A stretch of 8,347 nt of DNA from Bacteroidales bacterium (GCA_030156305.1 JASGMZ010000130.1:1-8347); one strand, 5' to 3'; counted from the first letter of the stretch, positions 1 to 5,169 are shown. Notes: generated by a model not told the origin, from the sequence alone. Made by a program: numbers and translations.

Positions 1-750
1 AAATCATATCCTGCTACCGGGTCAACCGGTGATGGTTATGAGCTGGCAAAACAAGCAGGCCATTCGCTGGACACTCCTCAACCGGCTCTTGTCCCTCTCG
101 AAACAGAAAAAGATATCCCCAAAAATTTACAGGGCTTAAAACTAAAAAATGTACTTGTTGCTGTTTGGGTCAACAACAAAAAAAACACCGAATCTTTCGG
201 CGAGCTGGAATTTATGTCTTTCGGGCTATCTGGCCCCATAATACTAACCCTTAGTAGAAACATTGTAACCGAACTTCAAAAAAACAACAAAGTAGAAATA
301 TTTATTGATTTAAAACCGGCCATGGATGACAAAAAATTGGACTACAGGCTTTTGCGTGAAATAAATGAAAATGGCAAGAAAAAAATTTCCACCGTGTTCC
401 GCAACATCCTACCGGCAGCATTGATTCCTTATTTCATTGAAGTTACCGGTTTAAATGAAGAAAAAGAGTGTCATCAGATTAGTGCAAAAGAACGAAAGAA
501 AATCCGCTATACCCTTAAAAATATGTCCTTTCGAATTTCCGGTTTTCGTTCGTTTAAAGAGGCTATTATTACCGCAGGGGGAATTCCAACCCATGAGATA
601 TCCTCCAAAACCATGGAGTCGAAATTAACCAAAGGCCTTTTCTTTGCTGGTGAGGTTATTAATCTGGACGCAGATACTGGCGGTTACAATCTTCAAATAG
701 CATACTCTACCGGTTGGCTGGCCGGAGAGCACAGTGCTTCTTTATATTAA
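1..750 (+). CDS. HI0933/BaiN-family FAD-dependent oxidoreductase, 3' part (5' end outside window)
   Basis: The reading frame is open from base 1 to the TAA at 748-750, giving 249 residues of a family usually about 400-420 residues long. The N-terminal Rossmann FAD-binding motif therefore lies upstream of the window. Visible family hallmarks are SYPATGSTGDGYELA at residues 2-16, GH at 21-22, PALVPLE near 29-35, FGLSGP near 74-79, then KTMESKL and GLFFAGEVINLDADTGGYN near the C-terminus, the last being the segment that closes over the FAD. These place it in the HI0933/YhiN flavoprotein group, which includes BaiN; most members have no proven substrate and are annotated as NAD(P)/FAD-dependent oxidoreductases or, loosely, aminoacetone oxidases. 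It is soluble, with no membrane segment seen. The internal ATG at 214 is not the start because conserved sequence continues upstream of it. The family call is firm; the reaction is unknown. Confidence 0.93.
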   Translation, partial: KSYPATGSTGDGYELAKQAGHSLDTPQPALVPLETEKDIPKNLQGLKLKNVLVAVWVNNKKNTESFGELEFMSFGLSGPIILTLSRNIVTELQKNNKVEIFIDLKPAMDDKKLDYRLLREINENGKKKISTVFRNILPAALIPYFIEVTGLNEEKECHQISAKERKKIRYTLKNMSFRISGFRSFKEAIITAGGIPTHEISSKTMESKLTKGLFFAGEVINLDADTGGYNLQIAYSTGWLAGEHSASLY

Positions 751-793
751 TCTCAACAACCGGACGAACGCGTCATACCGATATGTGTTCAAT

Positions 794-813
794 CCTGCAT
801 GCCGGCAGGCAGG
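794..813. repeat. GC-rich 20-bp palindromic unit (copy 1)
   Basis: cctgcatgccggcaggcagg is self-complementary except for one mismatched pair of positions. Bases 796-813 match 8262-8279 at 17 of 18 positions. It stands out in an AT-rich stretch and sits inside the left arm of the 774-936 inverted repeat. It resembles REP-type intergenic palindromes. Its function is unknown. Confidence 0.75.
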
Positions 814-818
814 TGTGT

Positions 819-849
819 AATTTTAGTTCGCTACCGCTCCTAAAATTTT
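819..849 (+). terminator. Possible weak terminator hairpin downstream of the flavoprotein gene
   Basis: aattttag (819-826) pairs with ctaaaatt (840-847) across a 13-base loop and ends in four T. The stem is AT-rich and about 70 bases downstream of the flavoprotein stop. This is a weak candidate that may instead be part of the surrounding repeat. Confidence 0.25.
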
Positions 850-951
850 GTGCCAACGAGGACAGATCCAAGCTTGCTTGAGCTATGCCGAGTGCAGCCA
901 AAATTATGCAAATTACATTGAACATCAATCGGCATTATACTGAAATTCAGG

Positions 952-1005
952 CTGTTCAATAATATTAAAATCAAAATAAATATATTTATTATTGCATGAT
1001 TGAAC
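952..1005. repeat. AT-rich palindromic element
   Basis: The centre aataaatatatttatt (975-990) is a perfect 16-bp palindrome. Outer arms gttcaat (954-960) and attgaac (999-1005) are exact complements; five extra bases lie inside the right arm. The same gttcaat/attgaac words bound the neighbouring 774-936 repeat, so the two may be related. No function is assigned. Confidence 0.5.
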
Positions 1006-1068
1006 GCAACTTGGTATCAGTTCTGGAAGGAGACTATTAATCTTAAGGGTTGGATTTTAATCATTCTT

Positions 1069-1092
1069 AACGAACGGGTTCACCCGTTCGTT
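1069..1092. repeat. 24-bp hairpin repeat, copy A
   Basis: aacgaacggg (1069-1078) pairs perfectly with cccgttcgtt (1083-1092) around the tetraloop ttca. It shares 18 of 24 positions with the hairpin at 1127-1150, 34 bases further on, and has the same length and the shared core cgggtt-N-acccg. No T-run follows on either strand, so it looks like a repeat rather than a terminator. Confidence 0.7.
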
Positions 1093-1123
1093 TAACCAGA
1101 AAGAATATTTAATATTCATAGGC

Positions 1124-1150
1124 AAAAACCGGCGGGTTAACCCGTCAGTT
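1124..1150 (-). terminator. Intrinsic terminator of the polyprenyl synthase gene (24-bp hairpin repeat, copy B)
   Basis: Read on the minus strand, about 30 bases past the stop codon of the polyprenyl synthase gene, a hairpin with stem GACGGG/CCCGCC (one G-T pair) and loop ttaa is extended by AAC/GTT beyond one mismatch. It runs into five T (complement of 1124-1128). This is the layout of a Rho-independent terminator. It also belongs to the same 24-base hairpin family as 1069-1092. Confidence 0.6.
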
Positions 1151-1180
1151 ATGAAACCCATTTTTTATGAAATGCTAAAA

Positions 1181-2158
1181 TTATTTTTCCCGGGTTACCA
1201 CGTAGTTCACCAACTCTTTTAGTGCGTTTTTAGCTTCATTATCGGGCATATCCTCCAAAATATCTACCGCTTTTTTCTTATATTCATGCATTTGTCGAGA
1301 GGCGTATTCAATTCCTCCTTTTGCAATTACAAAATCGATAACCTCCTGCACTTTTTGTTTATTCTTATTGTGTCTTTTTACAACGCTTAACATCTTCTTT
1401 TTTTCAGTTAAAGAAGATTTATCCAATGCATAAATAATGGGGAGGGTCAGTTTTTTTTCTTTAATGTCGTTTCCGGAAGGTTTCCCAATCCCACCATTAT
1501 TCTGATAATCGAGCAGGTCATCTTTAATCTGAAAAGCCATTCCCACATACTCGCCAAATTGCCACATTTTTTCAACCAACGAATCATCTGCGCCGGATGA
1601 TTTTGCGCCACATGCTGTACATGCAGCAATAAGAGAGGCTGTCTTTTTACGGATTATATCATAATAAACCTCTTCAGTAAGGTTCAGTTTCCTGGATTTT
1701 TGAATTTGCAACAATTCCCCTTCACTCATCTCTTGTACCGCAACAGATACAATCTTCAATAGCTCATATTCATTATGTTCCACAGCTAGTAAAAGGCCTT
1801 TTGAAAGCAAATAATCACCAACTAACACACTAATTTTCGATTTCCAAAGGGCATTGATGGAGAAAAATCCCCTTCGTTCATACGACTCATCCACCACATC
1901 ATCATGAATTAAAGTGGCTGTATGCAAAAGCTCTATCAACGATGCACCCGTATAGGATGATTCGTCAACCTTATCTTTTAACATCTTTGCCGTTAAAAAC
2001 ACAAACATGGGACGCATCTGCTTACCCTTGCGCCGTAGTAAATAATTCATAATAATATTTAATAGAGGCACCTTGGTTTGCATGGATGAACGGAAAAAGG
2101 GTTCAAACTTTTTCATTTCATCTTTTATGGGAACTTTTATTTTATCAACAACAGACAT
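1181..2158 (-). CDS. ispB: Long-chain polyprenyl diphosphate synthase (octaprenyl/heptaprenyl type)
   Basis: This 325-residue trans-prenyltransferase would condense isopentenyl diphosphate onto an allylic primer to make the quinone side chain; E. coli IspB has about the same length. GKQMRP (residues 45-50) binds IPP. The first Asp-rich motif is HDDVVDE (DDVVD at 86-90), the second is KDDLLDY (DDLLD at 213-217), and KTASL (172-176) is also conserved. All Mg-binding aspartates are present. The residue five places before the first motif is Ala81, not an aromatic, which in this family allows long products; exact chain length cannot be read. An upstream in-frame TTG at 2182 would add eight residues, but it lies inside a TAnnTTTG promoter word (2187-2180), so the ATG at 2158 is chosen. 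It is a monocistronic gene divergent from the ArsR gene. The symbol is given by similarity to E. coli. Confidence 0.93.
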   Translation of the reverse strand: MSVVDKIKVPIKDEMKKFEPFFRSSMQTKVPLLNIIMNYLLRRKGKQMRPMFVFLTAKMLKDKVDESSYTGASLIELLHTATLIHDDVVDESYERRGFFSINALWKSKISVLVGDYLLSKGLLLAVEHNEYELLKIVSVAVQEMSEGELLQIQKSRKLNLTEEVYYDIIRKKTASLIAACTACGAKSSGADDSLVEKMWQFGEYVGMAFQIKDDLLDYQNNGGIGKPSGNDIKEKKLTLPIIYALDKSSLTEKKKMLSVVKRHNKNKQKVQEVIDFVIAKGGIEYASRQMHEYKKKAVDILEDMPDNEAKNALKELVNYVVTREK

Positions 2159-2179
2159 TATTTGATTTTTATATCGATT

Positions 2180-2208
2180 CAAATATACTAATTAATTCAT
2201 TCAGCAAA
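2180..2208 (-). promoter_or_regulatory. Bacteroidota-type promoter for the polyprenyl synthase gene
   Basis: On the minus strand TTTG (2208-2205) is followed after 17 bases by TATATTTG (2187-2180), matching the Bacteroidota -33/-7 pattern TTG...TAnnTTTG. Transcription would start near 2173, leaving a leader of roughly 15 bases before the ATG at 2158. This argues against the in-frame TTG at 2182 as translation start. Confidence 0.6.
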
Positions 2209-2304
2209 AATGAAAACAAAAATCAGTTGATGATGTTCATACAAGAAAGGTTTTAACAATTATTACAAATTAATTTCACAAAATCAACACCTTAAACCTA
2301 AAAA

Positions 2305-2323
2305 AATGATATTTGTCATCATT
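2305..2323. promoter_or_regulatory. Candidate operator: inverted repeat upstream of the ArsR gene
   Basis: aatgat (2305-2310) and atcatt (2318-2323) are exact inverted copies separated by seven bases. They lie just upstream of the -7 word at 2341 and cover the only nearby TTTG (2312-2315). ArsR-family repressors typically bind such imperfect palindromes at their own promoter, so autoregulation is a reasonable inference, not shown. Confidence 0.4.
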
Positions 2324-2340
2324 CTAAAATAAGATATTTA

Positions 2341-2348
2341 TATATTTG
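2341..2348 (+). promoter_or_regulatory. -7 promoter element for the ArsR gene
   Basis: TATATTTG fits TAnnTTTG and lies 37 bases before the ATG at 2385. The nearest upstream TTTG (2312-2315) is 25 bases away, slightly beyond the usual 17-23 spacing, so the -33 box is weak or factor-dependent. Confidence 0.5.
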
Positions 2349-2384
2349 CATTTGTCTAATTAACACAAATAAAAGTTAAAGAAA

Positions 2385-2684
2385 ATGAATATAAAAGACT
2401 TAACCATAGATCAATTAGAGGAAGCGGCTAATATGCTAAAAGCTATTGCCCATCCAATGCGTATTGCTATTTTAAATTACCTTGATGACGGGAAAAAACT
2501 TACCGTGACAGAAATACACGAACTATTAGGAATTGAACAATCCACTACGTCACACCATCTTGGTATTTTAAAAGATAAGGGTGTGCTATGCTCCAAAAGA
2601 GAAGGAAAAAATACCTACTACTTTTTAAAACACGCTAACTTAAGCAATATTGTGGACTGTGTAAGTAAATGTACTAACCCATAA
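2385..2684 (+). CDS. ArsR/SmtB-type winged-helix transcriptional regulator
   Basis: This 99-residue protein is almost entirely one winged helix-turn-helix domain. MLKAIAHPMRIAILNYL (17-33) is the family's N-terminal helix signature. TVTEIHELLGIEQSTTSHHLGILKDKGVL (40-68) is the helix-turn-helix with its SHHL recognition helix, and REGKNTYYFL (72-81) is the beta wing. The classical ELCVCDL metal site of ArsR/CadC in helix 3 is absent. The cysteines are Cys69 at the start of the wing and Cys92 and Cys96 (CVSKC) at the C-terminus, so thiol or metal sensing is possible but unproven. It is a dimeric DNA-binding repressor by family knowledge. There is no target transporter or enzyme in its own transcript: a strong terminator follows. 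An inverted repeat at 2305-2323 suggests autoregulation. The ATG fits the N-terminus of family members; no Shine-Dalgarno is seen. Confidence 0.92.
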   Translation: MNIKDLTIDQLEEAANMLKAIAHPMRIAILNYLDDGKKLTVTEIHELLGIEQSTTSHHLGILKDKGVLCSKREGKNTYYFLKHANLSNIVDCVSKCTNP

Positions 2685-2711
2685 ATTCAGAATAGCAAAC
2701 AAAATACTTTT

Positions 2712-2741
2712 ACCATCCGCTAACTGCTGGATGGTTTTTTT
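2712..2741 (+). terminator. Intrinsic terminator after the ArsR gene
   Basis: accatcc (2712-2718) pairs with ggatggt (2729-2735), a perfect 7-bp stem plus one G-T pair, followed by an unbroken T-run (2735-2741). It lies 27 bases after the stop codon. It isolates the regulator from queD. Confidence 0.9.
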
Positions 2742-2747
2742 ATTAAA

Positions 2748-2771
2748 TAATCTTTTAAAAACAAAAGATTA
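2748..2771. promoter_or_regulatory. Inverted repeat just upstream of the queD -7 element
   Basis: taatctttt (2748-2756) and aaaagatta (2763-2771) are perfect 9-bp inverted copies with a six-base spacer. The element ends one base before the TATCTTTG word and occupies the -33 region, where no TTG is seen. It could be an operator or activator site. It is AT-rich, so chance is not excluded. Confidence 0.35.
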
Positions 2772-2772
2772 A

Positions 2773-2780
2773 TATCTTTG
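2773..2780 (+). promoter_or_regulatory. -7 promoter element for queD
   Basis: TATCTTTG matches TAnnTTTG, 32 bases before the ATG at 2813. The implied leader is only about 25 bases, too short to hold a preQ1 riboswitch. No -33 TTG is found at the normal distance. Confidence 0.5.
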
Positions 2781-2812
2781 TTCTGACAAACATCCGCTTT
2801 AACATTTTAAAA

Positions 2813-3262
2813 ATGACAAAAATTAGAGTAACCAAAGAGTTTAACTTTGAAATAGCACATGCATTGTGGAATTACGACGGGCCTTGTGCAAATATACATG
2901 GACATTCTTACAAAATGTTTGTCACAGTAATGGGCACGCCTATTGAGGATGAAAACAACCCTAAAAACGGAATGGTAATTGACTTTGGCGATTTAAAAAA
3001 AATTGTAAATAATGAAATTATCCACACCCTCGACCATGCTATTATTTTAAAAAAAGATGCTGCCGAAAGCTTAAACTACATGAACAACCCAATGTTTAAA
3101 AAACAATATATTACGAACTACCAGCCTACCTGCGAAAATTTGGTGTCTGATTTTGCAGAAAAAATTATGAAAAAACTTCCTGAAAGGCTAACGCTTCACA
3201 GCATTAAATTACACGAAACGGGGACTTCTTTTGCCGAGTGGTATGCTGAGGATAATTTATAA
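2813..3262 (+). CDS. queD: 6-carboxytetrahydropterin synthase / 6-pyruvoyl tetrahydropterin synthase homologue
   Basis: This is a 149-residue T-fold enzyme. The zinc ligands are His16 (FEIAHAL) and His29/His31 (IHGHSY). The catalytic Cys25 sits in CANIHGH four residues before His29. Asp74-His75 (LDHA) form the catalytic pair, and Glu135 (HETGTSFAEW) anchors the pterin substrate. All key residues are present and length is normal. In bacteria this family normally converts 7,8-dihydroneopterin triphosphate to 6-carboxy-5,6,7,8-tetrahydropterin, the second step of queuosine (preQ0) synthesis; a pyruvoyl-tetrahydropterin synthase role is the alternative. QueC, QueE or QueF are not next to it, so the pathway assignment rests on the family alone. 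It is transcribed alone after the ArsR terminator. Its stop is one base from the stop of the opposing methyltransferase gene, leaving no room for a private terminator. Confidence 0.92.
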   Translation: MTKIRVTKEFNFEIAHALWNYDGPCANIHGHSYKMFVTVMGTPIEDENNPKNGMVIDFGDLKKIVNNEIIHTLDHAIILKKDAAESLNYMNNPMFKKQYITNYQPTCENLVSDFAEKIMKKLPERLTLHSIKLHETGTSFAEWYAEDNL

Positions 3263-3263
3263 A

Positions 3264-4187
3264 TTACCCTTTTAACTCTTTTTCCAAAAGTTTTAAACGG
3301 CTTTTAGCCGTATCAAAAACATTTTTATCCAGCTCTATCCCAATAAATTTTCTTCGCTGCATTAAACAAACGGCTCCTGTTGTTCCTCCGCCCATAAAAG
3401 GGTCCAAAACCGTCTCGCCCATATACGAGACCCTATCAATTAAGTCCGACATTCCTGAAATAGACTGTCCCCAAAAATGAAAAGCTTTATCATTGTCATT
3501 TACATTGCTTTTTACCACATCTCCCATCCATTTATCCGGCTTTCCTTTCGTAAACCATAAAACCGGTTTCCAAAAAGTATTCACCTTTCGTTGCCATAGT
3601 TGTGGCGACTGCCCTCCGGGGGTTAAATAAGCCAATGTCCAGTTATAATTTAAACCATCTACCTCCATTTGCTTTAAAATCTCCGGAAGATACGATTGTC
3701 CGGCCATAGCAAAAAGCGAGCCTCCTGGTTTTAAAACTTTTATAGCAAACAAAGCCAAATCGCGATAAAGCCCAATATATTTTTTTGGATACGGGGGGTC
3801 GGTAACGATTAAATCAACCGAATGTTTTTTAAGGTCTGTTTCTCTAAAATCATTATGGTAAAGTGTCATTTGATTTACCCCGCTTTGTGCAACAAACTCT
3901 TCTAAACGGGCAAAGGGATAACGATTGCCTTGTAAAAACTTTTGAGCATATTTCCCATTTAAAATGCTTTGTTTGGCATATTCAATGGTTTGTTTATTAT
4001 TTTGATTTTCCCTTTTTTGAATTTCGGAAATTAAGGTTTGCTTTGTGTTTTCTAAATTAAGTTCTGCATTAATTTTATCAATAAATTTTCGGATATCTTT
4101 ATCTGGATATTTTTTTAAATACCGTTCAATCCTAATTTGTGCTTTGTTTTTCTGTTCCTTATCTAAACCCGAAGGTAATAATTTCAT
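3264..4187 (-). CDS. Beta-class DNA methyltransferase (N6-adenine or N4-cytosine), N6_N4_Mtase family
   Basis: This 307-residue protein would transfer a methyl group from S-adenosylmethionine to an exocyclic DNA amino group. The catalytic motif IV TDPPYPKKY (DPPY at residues 130-133) comes before motif I VLDPFMGGGTT (DPFMGGG at 262-268), the order of the beta class. LKPGGSLF (152-159) and IGIELD (282-287) are also typical. The HFWGQSISGM segment before motif I recalls stand-alone or phage-borne methyltransferases. About 100 N-terminal residues before the catalytic domain are K/E/N-rich and helical; they may read DNA sequence or contact a partner. The target site cannot be predicted. An in-frame GTG at 4196 would add three residues; I prefer the ATG at 4187. 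The gene lies on the same strand as, and 354 bases after, the possible nuclease gene at 4542-5069, so a restriction-modification pair is plausible; an orphan methyltransferase is the alternative. Confidence 0.9.
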   Translation of the reverse strand: MKLLPSGLDKEQKNKAQIRIERYLKKYPDKDIRKFIDKINAELNLENTKQTLISEIQKRENQNNKQTIEYAKQSILNGKYAQKFLQGNRYPFARLEEFVAQSGVNQMTLYHNDFRETDLKKHSVDLIVTDPPYPKKYIGLYRDLALFAIKVLKPGGSLFAMAGQSYLPEILKQMEVDGLNYNWTLAYLTPGGQSPQLWQRKVNTFWKPVLWFTKGKPDKWMGDVVKSNVNDNDKAFHFWGQSISGMSDLIDRVSYMGETVLDPFMGGGTTGAVCLMQRRKFIGIELDKNVFDTAKSRLKLLEKELKG

Positions 4188-4231
4188 ATAATTCACAAGA
4201 ATATATTTTAGTTAATTAATTGGCCTTGTGG

Positions 4232-4283
4232 AACATCCATGTTATATTCATTCCATTTTTGTGAACTTCAGTGCATGGATGTT
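4232..4283. repeat. 10-bp inverted repeat with 32-base spacer
   Basis: aacatccatg (4232-4241) and catggatgtt (4274-4283) are perfect inverted copies. The element lies 45-96 bases upstream of the methyltransferase ATG. It could form a stem-loop in the leader RNA or be a two-part binding site controlling methyltransferase expression. The arms are read directly; the role is inference. Confidence 0.5.
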
Positions 4284-4444
4284 TCATTCGCATTTATTTA
4301 TGTTATACTTCTACTATTCAAGTAAATACAATTGCTAATTTTTACTTCTGTATTTCAAATACCATGGAACCCTCAAAATTTATTACTCATAAATATTGTT
4401 TTTAATTTGGTATTCGTAAACTCAGCTTCGCTTCGGTTCATATC

Positions 4445-4516
4445 CTTGCCTGCCTGTCCTCTCGCCTGAGGCGAGACGGATAAATCCTCCTCCGGCGGGT
4501 GAATTCGGCAGACAGG
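4445..4516. repeat. GC-rich composite hairpin repeat, about 72 bp
   Basis: cctgtc (4453-4458) pairs with gacagg (4511-4516). Inside, ctcgcct (4461-4467) pairs with aggcgag (4469-4475) around a single base, and a second GC-rich patch tcctccggcggg (4488-4499) follows. The unit is far more GC-rich than its surroundings. It is preceded by gttcatatcct (4436-4446) and followed by ttgtgtaattt (4517-4527), close to the flanks of the 794-813 palindrome (gttcaatcct, tgtgtaattt). It is probably an intergenic repeat of the same broad family. Confidence 0.6.
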
Positions 4517-4541
4517 TTGTGTAATTTATTGCATGAGGGTT

Positions 4542-5069
4542 TCATAAACCCATCTGTTTTAGCCAGTCTCCAAAATTAATAATATCCTTTGGATTTATAG
4601 TTGTTTTATAGTTTTTAGGTATAACCACGCCAAAAATCTCAAATCCTTTTTTATAATCAACACAATCCCACGATTTAAAACCATTTGCTTTACACAAAAT
4701 ATGAAAGTCAACACCAGCTTTTGGCTTGTAGCGGTACGACCCAAAAGAACCATCCTTTTTAGGCCCGGAAACATCTAAATATAAAATTCGAGAGGGTGTT
4801 TTTAATTTAAAATCATGGCTACAAATTCTTGTCCACTGGTGGTAATTATCGGGTTCCATATAATGTAGTGGATAATATTTTTTAAACCACCCGCTCACAT
4901 GATGTTCAATAATCAATCCGCGTAATTGCCCGGCTTTTCTGGCTTCGCTGTTGGCATATTTTGTTAGCATATACGGAGCACGCATTTTTTGCTCTTCCAA
5001 CGCATGTTGATACCATTCAGGATTAAAATCTATTTTCACGTCCCTATTTTTTATTCTTCCAAATTCCAT
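4542..5069 (-). CDS. Unrecognised protein, possible PD-(D/E)XK-type nuclease partner of the methyltransferase
   Basis: This is a 175-residue soluble protein that I do not recognise by family. Its layout recalls restriction-like nucleases: a helix with Glu55 (GLIIEHHVSGW), then HDFKLK (Asp86), a strand RILYLDVSGPKK (Asp99, Lys104, Lys105), then GVDFHILC (Asp121) and a last strand FEIFGVVIP. Asp86 and Asp99 could be the metal ligands, but the usual lysine two after the second acid is Ser101, so Lys104 would have to replace it or the protein is not an active nuclease of this fold. The supporting context is the DNA methyltransferase on the same strand downstream. The in-frame TTG at 5081 would add four residues; the ATG at 5069 is preferred. 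The TGA stop lies in a small hairpin, gggttt-cat-aaaccc (4537-4551). Coding status is likely: no other long frame competes and the composition is ordinary. Confidence 0.62.
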   Translation of the reverse strand: MEFGRIKNRDVKIDFNPEWYQHALEEQKMRAPYMLTKYANSEARKAGQLRGLIIEHHVSGWFKKYYPLHYMEPDNYHQWTRICSHDFKLKTPSRILYLDVSGPKKDGSFGSYRYKPKAGVDFHILCKANGFKSWDCVDYKKGFEIFGVVIPKNYKTTINPKDIINFGDWLKQMGL

Positions 5070-5169
5070 TAAAATTAACAATTCCTCATCACTTCCGCAA
5101 TCAAAATTTAAAAACTTAGTAAGCCATACTGTTAAGAAGCGTAAAATTAATTATCTTTTAAACCATTAT

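Larger units (their letters stand above)
774..936. repeat. Large imperfect inverted repeat, about 165 bp
   Basis: The left arm contains ccgat (778-782), gttcaat (787-793) and gtaattt (817-823). The right arm contains the exact complements aaattac (910-916), attgaac (917-923) and atcgg (928-932). The four-base spacer between ccgat and gttcaat is the same length on both sides. In the right arm gttcaat and gtaattt are directly joined, while in the left arm 23 bases (794-816) separate them. The interior holds no reading frame that I recognise. It could be a MITE-like or extended palindromic repeat. Arm identity is clear in the sequence; mobility is inference. Confidence 0.6.
751..1180. other. Gene-free, repeat-rich region between convergent genes
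   Basis: I find no supportable coding frame in these 430 bases. The stretch lies between the 3' ends of the flavoprotein gene (+) and the polyprenyl synthase gene (-). It is almost entirely built from inverted repeats: a large imperfect one (774-936) with a GC-rich palindrome inside its left arm, an AT-rich palindrome (952-1005), and two related 24-base hairpins (1069-1092 and 1127-1150). The last of these can serve as terminator for the minus-strand gene. The individual elements are listed separately. Confidence 0.7.
4188..4541. other. Gene-free gap between the methyltransferase and the possible nuclease gene
   Basis: These 354 bases carry no supportable reading frame. They hold a 10-bp inverted repeat (4232-4283), a short palindrome gtattt-c-aaatac (4350-4362) and a GC-rich hairpin repeat unit (4445-4516). 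I found no exact TAnnTTTG on the minus strand in front of the methyltransferase, so that gene may have a divergent promoter or be read through from the upstream gene. Confidence 0.6.

Noticed and set aside
774..936. Remnant of an insertion sequence with transposase
   Set aside because: No transposase-like peptide is found in any frame between the arms, and there is no clear target-site duplication.
1447..1629. 60-codon minus-strand frame inside the polyprenyl synthase gene
   Set aside because: It overlaps the conserved second Asp-rich region in another frame; it is a shadow of a real gene.
1181..2182. TTG start at 2182 for the polyprenyl synthase
   Set aside because: The TTG lies within the TAnnTTTG promoter word, and the protein family normally begins at the segment starting MSVVDKIK.
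2781..2812. preQ1 riboswitch in front of queD
   Set aside because: The leader implied by the -7 word is about 25 bases, too short for an aptamer plus expression platform, and no C-rich loop/A-rich tail pattern is seen.
3863..4060. 65-codon plus-strand frame opposite the methyltransferase
   Set aside because: Antisense to the helical N-terminal extension of the methyltransferase, with no promoter word or recognisable motif.
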